Source: Serinicoccus sediminis (lineage in GTDB: Bacteria; Actinomycetota; Actinomycetes; Actinomycetales; Dermatophilaceae). From it: a stretch of DNA of 64,000 nucleotides. The position numbers and the translations under genes are program-made. The notes under the pieces are model-generated. The model searched no databases and had not been told where the DNA came from. It worked only from the letters and a program-made list of their open reading frames with translations. Positions 1-8,961 of the stretch are shown here, in pieces (within the stretch, counting starts at the first letter, position 1; every line of letters starts with the position of its first letter). The stretch lies in NCBI RefSeq assembly GCF_004153545.1, contig NZ_SDVA01000010.1:1-64000 (forward strand), written 5' to 3'.

Positions 1-77
1 CGAACCCGGAAGCTAAGCCTGACAGCGCCGATGGTACTGCACTGGGAACGGTGTGGGAGAGTAGGACACCGCCGGAC
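1..77 (+). rRNA. rrf: 5S ribosomal RNA, 3' part
   Basis: The first 77 bases read as the 3' two-thirds of a bacterial 5S rRNA: the conserved CGAACCCGGAAG-type loop and the terminal GGGAGAGTAGGACACCGCC helix strand are present. The 5' part, and presumably the 23S and 16S genes, lie upstream of the window. The exact 3' end is set to the last base expected to pair in helix I and may be off by a few bases. No tRNA gene follows before the terminator. Confidence 0.93.
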
Positions 78-86
78 CACCCTTCA

Positions 87-120
87 CGAAAGGGCCCGCC
101 CACCAGGGCGGGCCCTTTCG
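87..120 (+). terminator. Terminator of the rRNA operon
   Basis: A perfect 14-bp stem (CGAAAGGGCCCGCC, 87-100, against 107-120) closes a 6-base loop directly after the 5S rRNA. The 3' arm itself contains TTT but no longer U tract follows, which is common in high-GC actinobacteria. Position and strength make it the end of the rRNA transcript. Confidence 0.85.
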
Positions 121-194
121 CATGCCCACCGGCCGATGGGCCCGGCGGACCTGCCAGACTGAGCATCCCAGCCTGCTACCGAGAGGACCTCCCC

Positions 195-1247
195 GTGAAC
201 CAGGACCGACGCCCGCCCGCGCCCGGCCGGGGGGACGACGACAGGTCGCGGCGGAGCCCGCTCGACCGCGGTGAGCGTCCGCAGCGAGGCGATCGTCCGC
301 AGCGGGACGGCGGGGACCCGCGCCGGGGACGAGGCCCGTCGGACCGGGACCGGCGCGACGACGGTCGTGGCCGTCGGGGGGAGCGGCGCGGACGTGACGA
401 GGGTGGCGCGCGCCGCGGTTCCGACCGGTCCACCGGGGGAGACCGCCCCGACGTGCGCCGGCCGCCCCGCATCCCGGAGCCGCCGCTGCCCGAGGACGCC
501 GACGCGGGCGGGCTCGACCGCTCCCTGCGCGCCGAGCTGCGCACCCTGAGCAAGGAGAACGCCGAGGGCGTCGGCGGCCACCTCGTCATGGTGGGGCGGT
601 TGCTCGACGCCGAGGACTTCGACCTGGCCCTGGCGCACGCCGAGGCGGCGGCCCGCCGCGCCGGCCGCGTGGCGGGTGTGCGGGAGACCCTCGGCATCGT
701 CTACTACCGGCGCGGTGAGTGGGCCAAGGCCCTGGCCGAGTTCCGCACCGCCCGCAGGCTCAGTGGGTCCCAGCACCTGCTGCCGCTCATGGCCGACGTC
801 GAGCGCGGTCTGGGCCGTCCGGAGCGCGCCGTCGAGCTCGCCGCATCGCCCGAGGCCGCCCAGCTGGCGGCGGCCGAGCAGGTTGAGCTGGCCATCGTCG
901 TCACCGGTGCGCGCGCCGACCTGGGCCAGCACGCGGCGGCGGTCCAGCAGATCGAGAGGCTGGCCCAGGCCAGCACGGCCCGTCAACCATGGGCAGCCCG
1001 GGTCCGGTACGCGTACGCGGCCGCGCTGGAGGGCGTCGGCCGCAGCGACGAGGCGATGCAGTGGTACGCCCGCGCCGCGGAGGTGGATGTCCACGGTGAG
1101 ACGGACGCTGCCGAGCGGCTGGGCACCAGCGACGAGACCTGGGTGGTCGACCTGGGCGACGACGACGGGCCGGAGTCCGCGGCGGAGCGCCCGCGGACGG
1201 GCCCGTCGCGCCCGGACCAGAGCCGCCGGCCGCCGGGGTCGCCGTGA
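195..1247 (+). CDS. Tetratricopeptide-repeat protein with Arg/Gly/Asp-rich N-terminus
   Basis: A 350-residue protein. GTG at 195 is chosen because GAGAGG stands 8 bases upstream and the open frame before it runs through the 5S gene and terminator. Residues 1 to about 85 are low-complexity and rich in R, G, D and P (for example DRGERPQRGDRPQRD). The rest is helical with TPR-like units such as YYRRGEWAKALAEF, so a protein-interaction scaffold is likely. The partner is unknown. Its stop overlaps the next start in a GTGA, so it heads the run of coupled genes that follows. A weak -10-like CAGACT lies at 155-160. Cytoplasmic by absence of a signal peptide or membrane segment. Confidence 0.8.
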   Translation: MNQDRRPPAPGRGDDDRSRRSPLDRGERPQRGDRPQRDGGDPRRGRGPSDRDRRDDGRGRRGERRGRDEGGARRGSDRSTGGDRPDVRRPPRIPEPPLPEDADAGGLDRSLRAELRTLSKENAEGVGGHLVMVGRLLDAEDFDLALAHAEAAARRAGRVAGVRETLGIVYYRRGEWAKALAEFRTARRLSGSQHLLPLMADVERGLGRPERAVELAASPEAAQLAAAEQVELAIVVTGARADLGQHAAAVQQIERLAQASTARQPWAARVRYAYAAALEGVGRSDEAMQWYARAAEVDVHGETDAAERLGTSDETWVVDLGDDDGPESAAERPRTGPSRPDQSRRPPGSP

Positions 1248-2074
1248 TCCGCGGCCTCCTCTGCGACCTCGACGGGGTCGTCTACCGCGGCGACGAGGCG
1301 TGCCCGGGCGCCGTCGAAGGCCTGCAGCGGGCGAGGGACGCCGGCGTCGACGTCCTGTTCATGACCAACAACGCCTCACGGACCCCTGAGGTGGTCGCCC
1401 GTCAGCTGACGGCGCTGGGCGTGCGCGCGGAGGAGCACGAGATCCTCACCGCCTCGCAGGTCGCGGCGCAGGTGCTGCGGGAGGAGCACCCGGAGCTGGT
1501 GGGGTCCGTCCCCGTGCTCGCGGTGGGTGGTGAGGGTGTCGCGCACGCGTTGCGCGCCGCCGGTTTCGAGGTCACCACCCCCGAGGCCGTGGCTGCGGCC
1601 GCCGCGGACGGTGGTCCGCCCGGGCTGGGCGCCGTCGTCCAGGGCTACGGTCCCGACCTGGGGATCACCGACCTCACGGAGGCCGCCTACGCCATCCGGG
1701 CCGGCAGCCCGTGGTTCGCGACCAACGACGACGCCACCCTGCCCACCGCCCGAGGCCTCGCCCCGGGCAACGGCTCGCTCGTAGCAGCCGTGGCGCACGC
1801 CACGGGACACCGGCCGACGGTCGTCGGCAAGCCGCACCAGCCGGCCTACACGGTGGGGCTCGAGCGGCTCGGCCACGCGCGCGAGGAGACCCTCATGGTC
1901 GGGGACCGGCTCGACACCGACATCGCCGGTGCCCGGGCCGCCGGCCTGACCAGCGCGCTGGTGCTGACCGGGGTGTCCGGCCAGGACGAGGCCGAGCGGG
2001 CGCCCGAGGAGCAACGCCCGGACCACGTCGTGCGCACCCTCGTCGACCTGGCCGACCTGTGGGGCGAGTCGTGA
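1244..2074 (+). CDS. HAD-IIA family hydrolase (NagD-like phosphatase)
   Basis: A 276-residue haloacid-dehalogenase phosphatase. Motif I is CDLDGVVYRGD near residue 7, motif II is MTNNAS near residue 38, the family IIA cap follows, and the conserved GKPHQP and MVGDRLDTDIAGA motifs (III/IV) lie near residues 192 and 217. These residues support Mg-dependent phosphate-ester hydrolysis. Relatives act on phosphoglycolate, nitrophenyl phosphate or nucleotides, and the true substrate cannot be read from sequence. It overlaps its upstream neighbour by a GTGA and its downstream one by another GTGA, so it is co-translated with the TPR protein and tlyA. Confidence 0.92.
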   Translation: MIRGLLCDLDGVVYRGDEACPGAVEGLQRARDAGVDVLFMTNNASRTPEVVARQLTALGVRAEEHEILTASQVAAQVLREEHPELVGSVPVLAVGGEGVAHALRAAGFEVTTPEAVAAAAADGGPPGLGAVVQGYGPDLGITDLTEAAYAIRAGSPWFATNDDATLPTARGLAPGNGSLVAAVAHATGHRPTVVGKPHQPAYTVGLERLGHAREETLMVGDRLDTDIAGARAAGLTSALVLTGVSGQDEAERAPEEQRPDHVVRTLVDLADLWGES

Positions 2075-2325
2075 GCACGGGAGCACAGGACGAGGGCGCC
2101 GCCGTCGACGTGCCCGATCCGCGGACGGACCTCCCCGCCGTCCCGACCACCGGCGACGACCAGGTGGACGCCACGCTACGGACCCTGCGGCAGGAGCTGG
2201 ACCGGGGCGACCCCGGTGCGGCCGCGGACGCCCTCGCCGCGGCCCACCGGTCGCTCCAGGCACGGCTCACGAGCCCGGAGGTCGACGAGCCGGGTTCGCC
2301 GGGGGCCAGGCCGCGACCACGGTGA
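2071..2325 (+). CDS. Small hypothetical protein between HAD hydrolase and tlyA
   Basis: An 84-residue acidic protein read from GTG 2071, which overlaps the stop of the HAD gene (GTGA), and ending inside the GTGA start of tlyA. It has no recognised domain. Residues 30 to 68 (from DDQVDATLRTLRQELDRG onward) look like an amphipathic helical pair, flanked by Pro/Asp-rich ends. The coupled placement at both ends argues it is a real gene rather than chance. Function unknown; the position suggests only that it is expressed with tlyA. Confidence 0.7.
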   Translation: MSTGAQDEGAAVDVPDPRTDLPAVPTTGDDQVDATLRTLRQELDRGDPGAAADALAAAHRSLQARLTSPEVDEPGSPGARPRPR

Positions 2326-3191
2326 GCAGCCGCCTGGACCAGGCCCTCGTCGCCCGCGGTCTGGCCACGAGCCGTACCCAGGCCCAGCTCCTCGTCCGTG
2401 ACGGTCTGGTGCGGGTGCGGGGCCGCGTCGTCCGGCGTCCCGCGCACCAGGTCGGCGATGCCGACGTGGTCACGGTGCACGGGTCGGGCGCCGGCACGGA
2501 GGCCGCGTGGGTGCGACAGGGCTGGGTCGGCCGCGGCGCGGTCAAGCTGGCGCACGCGCTCGACTCCTGGCCCGACGTCGCCCGGCGCGCCGTGGGCTGC
2601 CGAGCCCTGGACGTGGGGGCGTCCACAGGGGGCTTCACCCAGGTGCTGCTCGAGCACGGGGCCGGGTCCGTGGTCGCGCTCGACGTGGGACACGACCAGC
2701 TCGCGCCCGCTCTGCGCGACGACCCGCGCGTGGCGGACCGGTCCGGTCTCTCCGTCCGGGACGCCACCCCGGTGGACCTGGGAGGCCCGTTCGCGGTGGT
2801 CGTCGGGGACCTGTCGTTCATCTCGCTGTCCGTCGTCCTGCCGCACCTGGCGTCGCTCGCCGCGCCCCACGCCGACCTCGTGCTCCTCGTGAAGCCGCAG
2901 TTCGAGGTGGGCGCGCAGGCCCTCGGTCGCGGCGGCGTCGTGCGCTCGGCGGAGCAGCGTGAGCGGGTCCTGCGCCGGCTGGACGCCGAGGCACGAGGTC
3001 TCGGGCTGAGCCCGCAGGACCTCCTGCGCTCCCCGCTGCGTGGCGGCAGCGGCAACGTCGAGTACCTGTGGTGGCTGCGCCGGTGCGCCCACCCGGGGCC
3101 GGGTCCGGGTCAGGAAGGCATGATGGGCTGTGCACCCGGGCCGGCGGACATGACGGCCCTGATCAGGGCCCGAGCACAGGAGGACGGATGA
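2322..3191 (+). CDS. tlyA: TlyA-family 2'-O-methyltransferase (16S/23S rRNA)
   Basis: A 289-residue protein with an N-terminal S4 RNA-binding domain (SSRLDQALVARGLATSRTQA, residues 2-21, onward) and a C-terminal FtsJ-like methyltransferase with the SAM-binding motif LDVGASTGGFTQVLL near residue 98. The family 2'-O-methylates cytidines in 16S and 23S rRNA and underlies capreomycin susceptibility in mycobacteria. Start GTG 2322 overlaps the previous stop. The C-terminus extends about 30 residues past the core and ends in the ATGA shared with nadK. Conserved neighbourhood tlyA-nadK-recN supports the call. Confidence 0.95.
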   Translation: MSSRLDQALVARGLATSRTQAQLLVRDGLVRVRGRVVRRPAHQVGDADVVTVHGSGAGTEAAWVRQGWVGRGAVKLAHALDSWPDVARRAVGCRALDVGASTGGFTQVLLEHGAGSVVALDVGHDQLAPALRDDPRVADRSGLSVRDATPVDLGGPFAVVVGDLSFISLSVVLPHLASLAAPHADLVLLVKPQFEVGAQALGRGGVVRSAEQRERVLRRLDAEARGLGLSPQDLLRSPLRGGSGNVEYLWWLRRCAHPGPGPGQEGMMGCAPGPADMTALIRARAQEDG

Positions 3192-4117
3192 GCCGACGGA
3201 TCATGCTCGTGACCCACCCGACGCGCTCGGACGTGCCGCACCTCGCGAGCCGCTTCGCCGAGCTCCTGGGCCGGCATGGGATCGAGGTGGAGGTCGTGCC
3301 CGAGGCCGACCCCACGCACCAGGTCGTCGGTGACAGCGAGGTGGTCGCCCTCAAGAGCCCGGTGCCCGCGCACGTCGACGCGACCGGGTACGAGCTCGTC
3401 GTGGTGTTCGGCGGCGACGGCACCATCCTGCGCGGGGCGGAGATCGCGCGACCCGCCGGGACGCCCCTGCTGGGCGTGAACCTGGGACGCGTCGGCTTCC
3501 TGGCCGAGGCCGAGAAGGACGACATCGAGGCCATCGTCGCCCGCATCGTCGACCGCGACTACCTCGTCGAGCGGCGGATGACCCTCGAGGTGGACGTCGT
3601 CCACCACGGTCGGGTCGTCTGCCACAACTGGGCCCTCAACGAGGCCAGCGTGGAGAAGTCGGCCCGCGAACGCATGCTCGAGCTGGCCGTCGAGGTGGAC
3701 GGCCGCCCGCTGTCCACCTGGGGGTGCGACGGGGTCGTCATGTCCACCCCGACCGGGTCCACCGCCTACGCCTTCTCCGGTGGCGGCCCCATCCTGTGGC
3801 CCGACGTGCAGGCCCTGCTCGTCGTGCCCATCTCCGCGCACGCCCTCTTCGCCCGCCCGGTGGTCCTCGGACCGGACACCCACCTGGCGGTCGAGGTGGT
3901 GCCGAACAGCCACGTCACCGGGGTGATGTGGTGCGACGGCCGCCGCACCGTGGAGCTGCCCCCCGGCGCCCGGATCGAGGTCCGCCGGTCGGCCACCCCC
4001 GTCCTGCTGGCGCGGATGGGCACCGGCCCGTTCACCGACCGCCTCGTCGCGAAGTTCGCGCTCCCGGTCTCCGGCTGGCGCGGTCCCGCGGGGGGTCAGT
4101 CCGAGGCGACGGCGTGA
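3188..4117 (+). CDS. nadK: NAD kinase
   Basis: Phosphorylates NAD to NADP. ATG 3188 is preferred over upstream in-frame starts because AGGAGG sits at 3178-3183 and it shares an ATGA with tlyA; this gives 309 residues, normal for actinobacteria. The GGDGT motif (VVFGGDGTILRGAE, near residue 75), the NLGRVGFLAE segment and the diglycine-rich PTGSTAYAFSGGGPI motif are all intact. It lies between tlyA and recN, the usual actinobacterial order, and its stop overlaps the recN start by a GTGA. Confidence 0.97.
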   Translation: MSRRIMLVTHPTRSDVPHLASRFAELLGRHGIEVEVVPEADPTHQVVGDSEVVALKSPVPAHVDATGYELVVVFGGDGTILRGAEIARPAGTPLLGVNLGRVGFLAEAEKDDIEAIVARIVDRDYLVERRMTLEVDVVHHGRVVCHNWALNEASVEKSARERMLELAVEVDGRPLSTWGCDGVVMSTPTGSTAYAFSGGGPILWPDVQALLVVPISAHALFARPVVLGPDTHLAVEVVPNSHVTGVMWCDGRRTVELPPGARIEVRRSATPVLLARMGTGPFTDRLVAKFALPVSGWRGPAGGQSEATA

Positions 4118-5913
4118 CCCTGCGCCGCATCCGGCTCCAGCAGCTCGGCGTCATCGAGGAGGCCGAGCTCGACCTGGCCCCCGGCCTCAACGTCATCACC
4201 GGCGAGACGGGTGCCGGCAAGACGATGGTCGTCAGCGGCCTCGGGCTGCTGCTGGGTGCGCGGGCCGACGTCGGTCTCGTGCGCGCCGGCGCCACCCGGG
4301 CCGTCGTCGAGGGTGAGGTCGACGTGACCCCCGACCACCCGGCCTCCCACCGGGTGGAGGAGGCCGGCGGGGACGTGGCGGACGGGCTCATCCTGGTGCG
4401 CTCCGTGGCCGCCGAGGGCCGCTCCCGCGCGAGCGTGGGCGGACGCAGCGCTCCGGTCTCGGTGCTGGGCGAGGTGGGGGAGCACCTCGTCGCGGTCCAC
4501 GGCCAGGCGGACCAGTGGCGGCTCCGCGACGCCGAGCAGCATCGGGTGCTGCTCGACGCCGCCGGCGGTCCCGACCTCGCCACCGCGGCGCAGGAGTATG
4601 CGGTGGCCTGGGAGGCCTGGCAGCACGCCCGGTCCCGGTGGGCCGAGCTGACCAGGACCAGCACCGAGCGGTCGTTGCGGGTGGCCGCGCTGCGCACCGC
4701 GGTGGAGCAGATCGAGCAGGTCGACCCGGCTGCGGGGGAGGAGGTCACGCTGCGGGCGGAGGCGGAGCGGCTCACCTATGCCGAGGAGCTGCGCAGGGCC
4801 GCCCACGACGCCCACGAGGCGCTCGTCGGGGCGGACCCGGCCACCGGCGCCGTCGACGGCCCGTCGGTGGCCGGGCTGCTGGGTGCGGCCAGCGCCGCGC
4901 TGACCCCCGCCTCCGACCACGACGAGGAGCTGGCCGCCCTGCTGGCCCGGGTGCAGGACCTCCTCTACCTCGCGACCGACCTCGGCCCCGACCTGGCCGG
5001 CTACGCCTCCGGGGTCGAGGTCGACCCGGAGCGGCTGGAGGCGGTGCACGCGCGCCGCGCGGAGCTCGGCGGTCTGCTGCGGCGGTACGGCTCGAGCACC
5101 GAGGAGGTCCTGGCCTTCGGCCAGCGGGCGGCGGCCGAGCTGGACGAGATCGACGTCACCGACGAGGACCTGGCCGAGCTGCGCGAGGAGGTCGGCCGGC
5201 TGGGGCAGGAGGTCGGGCGGCGGGGGGCCGCGCTGGGGGCGGCCCGTCGACGCACCGCCGAGCGGGTCGCCACCCAGGTCACCGAGGAGCTCGCTCACCT
5301 CGCGATGGGGTCGGCGACCGTCTCCATCGACGTCGCGCACCGCCCGGCCGGTGCCGGGTCGACGGATGCGGCGGTGGACCCGCCTTCCTCGGCCCCGGGG
5401 CCAGAGCCGGTGGTGGAGCTGCCGGACGGCACCCTCGTCCGCGCCGCGCGCTCGGGACTGGACACCGTGGAGATCCGGCTGGCGGCCAACCCGGGGGCGC
5501 CGGCCCGGTCGGTCACCCGGGCGGCCTCGGGGGGCGAGCTCTCCCGGGTCATGCTGGCGCTGGAGCTCGTGTGCGGCGACGGGACGGTCCCCACCTACGT
5601 CTTCGACGAGGTCGACGCCGGGGTCGGGGGAGCGGCGGCGCTGGACCTCGGGGCCCGGCTGGCCCGCCTGGCGCGCTCCTCCCAGGTGGTCGTCGTGACG
5701 CACCTGGGGCAGGTGGCCGCCTACGCCGACCGCCACCTCGTCGTGCGCAAGAGCACCGACGGGCAGGTCACGAGCAGCGGGGTGAGCGTCGTCGAGGGGG
5801 ACGAGCGCGAGGCGGAGCTGGCCCGCATGCTCGGGGGTGTCGCCGACTCCGACGCGGCCCTGCAGCACGCACGGGAGCTGCTCTCCCGCCGTGCGACCAT
5901 TGACGCCGGATGA
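4114..5913 (+). CDS. recN: DNA repair protein RecN
   Basis: SMC-like ATPase of double-strand-break repair, 599 residues from GTG 4114 (overlapping the nadK stop). The Walker A motif GETGAGKTM lies near residue 30, a long helical/coiled-coil middle spans about 150-390, and the C-terminal ABC signature ASGGELSRVMLALE and Walker B TYVFDEVDAGVGG are intact, followed by the VTHLGQVAAYAD switch region. The open frame extends about 390 bases upstream inside nadK, which is shadow coding. Co-translated with nadK and steA by overlapping codons. Confidence 0.96.
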   Translation: MTLRRIRLQQLGVIEEAELDLAPGLNVITGETGAGKTMVVSGLGLLLGARADVGLVRAGATRAVVEGEVDVTPDHPASHRVEEAGGDVADGLILVRSVAAEGRSRASVGGRSAPVSVLGEVGEHLVAVHGQADQWRLRDAEQHRVLLDAAGGPDLATAAQEYAVAWEAWQHARSRWAELTRTSTERSLRVAALRTAVEQIEQVDPAAGEEVTLRAEAERLTYAEELRRAAHDAHEALVGADPATGAVDGPSVAGLLGAASAALTPASDHDEELAALLARVQDLLYLATDLGPDLAGYASGVEVDPERLEAVHARRAELGGLLRRYGSSTEEVLAFGQRAAAELDEIDVTDEDLAELREEVGRLGQEVGRRGAALGAARRRTAERVATQVTEELAHLAMGSATVSIDVAHRPAGAGSTDAAVDPPSSAPGPEPVVELPDGTLVRAARSGLDTVEIRLAANPGAPARSVTRAASGGELSRVMLALELVCGDGTVPTYVFDEVDAGVGGAAALDLGARLARLARSSQVVVVTHLGQVAAYADRHLVVRKSTDGQVTSSGVSVVEGDEREAELARMLGGVADSDAALQHARELLSRRATIDAG

Positions 5914-7088
5914 GCACCAGGCGTCGAGCTGCCCCCCGCCACGCCGGTCCCGTCGCGGGGCCGGTGCGCGTCGACGCGCGCACCAAGCGGCTGACGGCCC
6001 GGCTGCAGGCGGGTGACGTCGCCGTCATCGACCACGCCGACCTCGACCAGGTGAGCGCCGCCGCGCTCGTGGCCTGCGCCCCCGCGGCCGTGGTCAACGC
6101 GGCGGCCTCGACCACGGGTGCGTACCCCAACATGGGCCCGCAGATCCTCCTGGACGCGGGCATACCCCTGCTGGACGCCGCCGGGGCGGACGTCATGGCC
6201 CTGCCCGAGGGCGCGACGGCGACCGTGTCCGGGGAGCAGGTGCTCATCGAGGGCGCGGTCGTGGCGGAGGGGACCCGGATGACCCGGGAGCTGGTGCGGG
6301 ACCAGCAGGAGCGGGCCCGCAGCAACCTCTCGGAGCAGATCGAGGCCTTCTCGCACAACACGATGGAGTACGTCCGCGCCGAGCGGGAGCTGCTCCTCGA
6401 CGGCATCGGCGTGCCCGACCTGCGCACCAGCTTCACCGGCCGCTACGCCCTGGTCGTCGTGCGCGGCTACCACTACAAGGAGGACCTGCAGACACTGCGG
6501 CCGTTCCTGCGCGAGGCCCGGCCGGTCCTCATCGGGGTGGACGGCGGGGCCGACGCGCTGCTGGAGATGGGGCACACCCCCGACCTCGTCGTGGGTGACA
6601 TGGACTCCGTCTCCGACGCGGCCCTCACCTGCGGTGCCGAGCTCGTGGTGCACGCCTACCGTGACGGCCGCGCCCCCGGCCTGGAGCGGGTGGAGGCGCT
6701 GGGGGTGGACGACGCCGTCGTGCTGCCGGCGCCCGGCACGAGCGAGGACATCGCCATGCTGCTGGCCGACGAGCTCGGTGCCGAGCTCATCGTGGCGGTC
6801 GGCACGCACGCCACGCTCGTGGAGTTCCTCGACAAGGGCCGGCAGGGGATGGCCAGCACCTTCCTCACCCGGTTGCGGGTCGGCAGCAAGCTGGTGGACG
6901 CCAAGGGGGTGAGCCTGCTCTACCGCTCCCGCATCCCGACGGTGTCGCTCGTCTGGCTGGTGCTGGCAGGTCTCCTGGCCCTGCTCGTGGCGCTCGCCGT
7001 CACCCCTGGTGGCAGGGCCCTGCTGGGGGTGCTGGCCGTACGATGGGACGACGTCTGGGCCTGGATGGAGGGGCTGTTCTCACCGTGA
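5910..7088 (+). CDS. steA: Putative cytokinetic ring protein SteA
   Basis: A 392-residue protein matching the SteA family of Corynebacterium and Mycobacterium: GPVRVDARTKRLTARL near the N-terminus, AASTTGAYPNMGPQILLDAG (residues 68-87), and a thiamin-pyrophosphokinase-like core with GVDGGADALLEMGHTPDLV and GDMDSVSD. One membrane helix lies near the C-terminus (about residues 345-368). In C. glutamicum SteA and SteB form a complex linked to cell separation and peptidoglycan hydrolase control; that role is family knowledge. Overlaps the downstream steB-like gene in a GTGA, matching that partnership. Confidence 0.9.
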   Translation: MSTRRRAAPRHAGPVAGPVRVDARTKRLTARLQAGDVAVIDHADLDQVSAAALVACAPAAVVNAAASTTGAYPNMGPQILLDAGIPLLDAAGADVMALPEGATATVSGEQVLIEGAVVAEGTRMTRELVRDQQERARSNLSEQIEAFSHNTMEYVRAERELLLDGIGVPDLRTSFTGRYALVVVRGYHYKEDLQTLRPFLREARPVLIGVDGGADALLEMGHTPDLVVGDMDSVSDAALTCGAELVVHAYRDGRAPGLERVEALGVDDAVVLPAPGTSEDIAMLLADELGAELIVAVGTHATLVEFLDKGRQGMASTFLTRLRVGSKLVDAKGVSLLYRSRIPTVSLVWLVLAGLLALLVALAVTPGGRALLGVLAVRWDDVWAWMEGLFSP

Positions 7089-8152
7089 TCGACTTCCGCT
7101 ACCACCTCGTCTCGCTGGTCGCGGTCTTCATCGCCCTGGCGGTCGGGATCGTGCTCGGCGCCGGTCCGCTGCGGGAGGGGATCTCGGACACCATCGACGA
7201 GGAGGTCGCCCAGCTGCGGACCGAGCGCACCGAGCTGCGCACCGAGCTGGACGTCCGGTCCCGGCAGGCCGCCGCCAAGGACGAGGCGGTCGCCCTGCTC
7301 AGCCCGCGCGGCGTGGCCGGCACCCTCAACGGCACCCGGGTGGGCCTGGTCGTGCTGCCCGGGGCCGACCGCAACCACGTGGCCCTCCTGGAGGACCGGC
7401 TGGGCGAGGCCGGCGGTGCCGTGGTGCTCCAGGTCGAGGTCGACGGGTCCTTCGACGCCGCCGAGCTCGACGCCGGGGTCGTCGAGCGGCTCGCGACCAC
7501 GCTGGAGGTGCCGGAGGCCCGCGGCCTGGACGACGGCAGCATCGGAGCCCTGCTGGGGGCCACCCTGGCCGGCGCGGACCGCGAGGGCGACGTCGGGGCC
7601 TGGCTGGCGGCCGCCGAGCGCCTGGAGGACGAGGGGCTGCTCGACCTGCGCTGGCAGCAGCCGGACGCGCAGGTGACCGACCGGCGCCCCCCCGACGCGC
7701 TCATGGTCGTGGGCGGGGGGCTGCCGGTGGCCGACGGCGACGACGTCGACCCTGACGCGGAGACGCGGTTGCGCACCCGTCTCGACCTCGTCCGTGCGCT
7801 CGCGGCGCTGGGGCAGCCGCTCGTCGTCGCGGCGGCCGGGACGGAGACCGACGCGCTGGCCGAGGGCGGTGGCGAGGACGGCCTGGTCGGGGCGGTCCGG
7901 GACGACGGTGCCCTGCGTGACGACGTCTCGACGGTCGACGACCTGGAGAGCCACAGCGGACGGGCCGCGGCGGTGCTCGCCGTGGCCTGGGAGCTGCAGG
8001 AGGAGGCGGGGCACTACGGGCTGGGTGAGGGTGCCGAGGCCCCGGTGCCGGCGCCACCGCCGCTGCGCCTCGGCACGACCCCCGGCACGGCGGAGCGGGC
8101 CCCCGCGCCCGAGCCGGTGCCGGACGACGCCGAGACCACGTCGGACCCGTGA
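7085..8152 (+). CDS. steB: SteB/MctB-family membrane-anchored protein
   Basis: A 355-residue protein from GTG 7085. It begins IDFRYHLVSLVAVFIALAVG, a single N-terminal membrane anchor typical of the MctB (copper transporter)/SteB family, followed by a short coiled coil (EVAQLRTERTELRTELDVRS) and a long extracytoplasmic domain. Family members are annotated either as copper efflux proteins (MctB of M. tuberculosis) or as the SteA partner SteB. Here the overlap with steA favours the SteB role. The acidic, Pro-rich tail after residue 315 has no known function. Confidence 0.85.
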   Translation: MIDFRYHLVSLVAVFIALAVGIVLGAGPLREGISDTIDEEVAQLRTERTELRTELDVRSRQAAAKDEAVALLSPRGVAGTLNGTRVGLVVLPGADRNHVALLEDRLGEAGGAVVLQVEVDGSFDAAELDAGVVERLATTLEVPEARGLDDGSIGALLGATLAGADREGDVGAWLAAAERLEDEGLLDLRWQQPDAQVTDRRPPDALMVVGGGLPVADGDDVDPDAETRLRTRLDLVRALAALGQPLVVAAAGTETDALAEGGGEDGLVGAVRDDGALRDDVSTVDDLESHSGRAAAVLAVAWELQEEAGHYGLGEGAEAPVPAPPPLRLGTTPGTAERAPAPEPVPDDAETTSDP

Positions 8153-8961
8153 GCGGGGCCCGTCCGCAGGGCCGCCCACCGAGGCCCGGCGTCGTGCTGC
8201 CCGCCGCCGCGGTGGTCACCGCCGGCGTGGCCTGGCTGGACCGGCGCGGCGCCCTGCCCGGTGGCGGGCGGCGGTGGGTGCGCCTCAACCACCGCGGGGT
8301 CGAGGTCACCCTCGTCGAGGGCGTCGCCGTGGCGCTGGGCACCGCCACGCCGCTCGCCGTCGTGGAGCCGGCCTCGGCCGCGGTCGTCCTGCTGGCCGCC
8401 GGCGCCGGCGCGGTCGACGACCTGGGCGGTGACGGCGGCGTCAAGGGCCTGCGCGGCCACCTCGGGGCGCTGCGGCACGGCACGGTCACCACCGGCGTCC
8501 TCAAGATCGGTGTGCTGGGCGCCGCGGGGCTGCTGGCCGCCTGCTCGGTCGACCGGGACCGGGGACGGGGACGGCATACCCTCGCGGCCGCGGGGCTCGT
8601 CGCCGGTGCCGCCAACCTGGCCAACCTCCTCGACCTGCGCCCCGGCCGGGCGCTCAAGGCCGGGCTGCTCGTGGGCCTGCCCCTCGCGGGCGGTCAGCCG
8701 GCCGCAGCCGCCTGCACCGGTGCTGCGCTCGTGGCCCTGCCCGAGGACCTGCGCAGCCGGAGCATGCTCGGCGACACCGGCGCCAACGCCCTGGGCGCGG
8801 CGCTCGGGGTCGCGGCCGCGCGCCGGCTGTCACCGCGGGGGCGGTGGGCCTGGCTGGGGGTCGTCACCGCACTCACCCTCCTCAGCGAGCGGGTGAGCTT
8901 CTCCCGCGTCATCGACGCGACCCCGGGGCTGCGGCAGCTGGACCGCTGGGGCCGCGAGTGA
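8149..8961 (+). CDS. MraY/WecA-like glycosyl-1-phosphate transferase family membrane protein
   Basis: A 270-residue multi-pass protein with the Asp-Asp motif in GAVDDLGGDGG (near residue 87), the NLANLLDLRPGRALK segment (near residue 146) and the catalytic LGDTGANALGAALG motif (near residue 205). These are hallmarks of the polyprenyl-phosphate GlcNAc/MurNAc-1-phosphate transferase superfamily. It is shorter than MraY or WecA (about 320-360 residues) and has fewer membrane spans, so substrate and activity are uncertain. It overlaps steB and murJ by GTGA junctions, and a GT4 enzyme follows murJ, suggesting a lipid-linked glycan step in envelope growth. Confidence 0.8.
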   Translation: MSGARPQGRPPRPGVVLPAAAVVTAGVAWLDRRGALPGGGRRWVRLNHRGVEVTLVEGVAVALGTATPLAVVEPASAAVVLLAAGAGAVDDLGGDGGVKGLRGHLGALRHGTVTTGVLKIGVLGAAGLLAACSVDRDRGRGRHTLAAAGLVAGAANLANLLDLRPGRALKAGLLVGLPLAGGQPAAAACTGAALVALPEDLRSRSMLGDTGANALGAALGVAAARRLSPRGRWAWLGVVTALTLLSERVSFSRVIDATPGLRQLDRWGRE

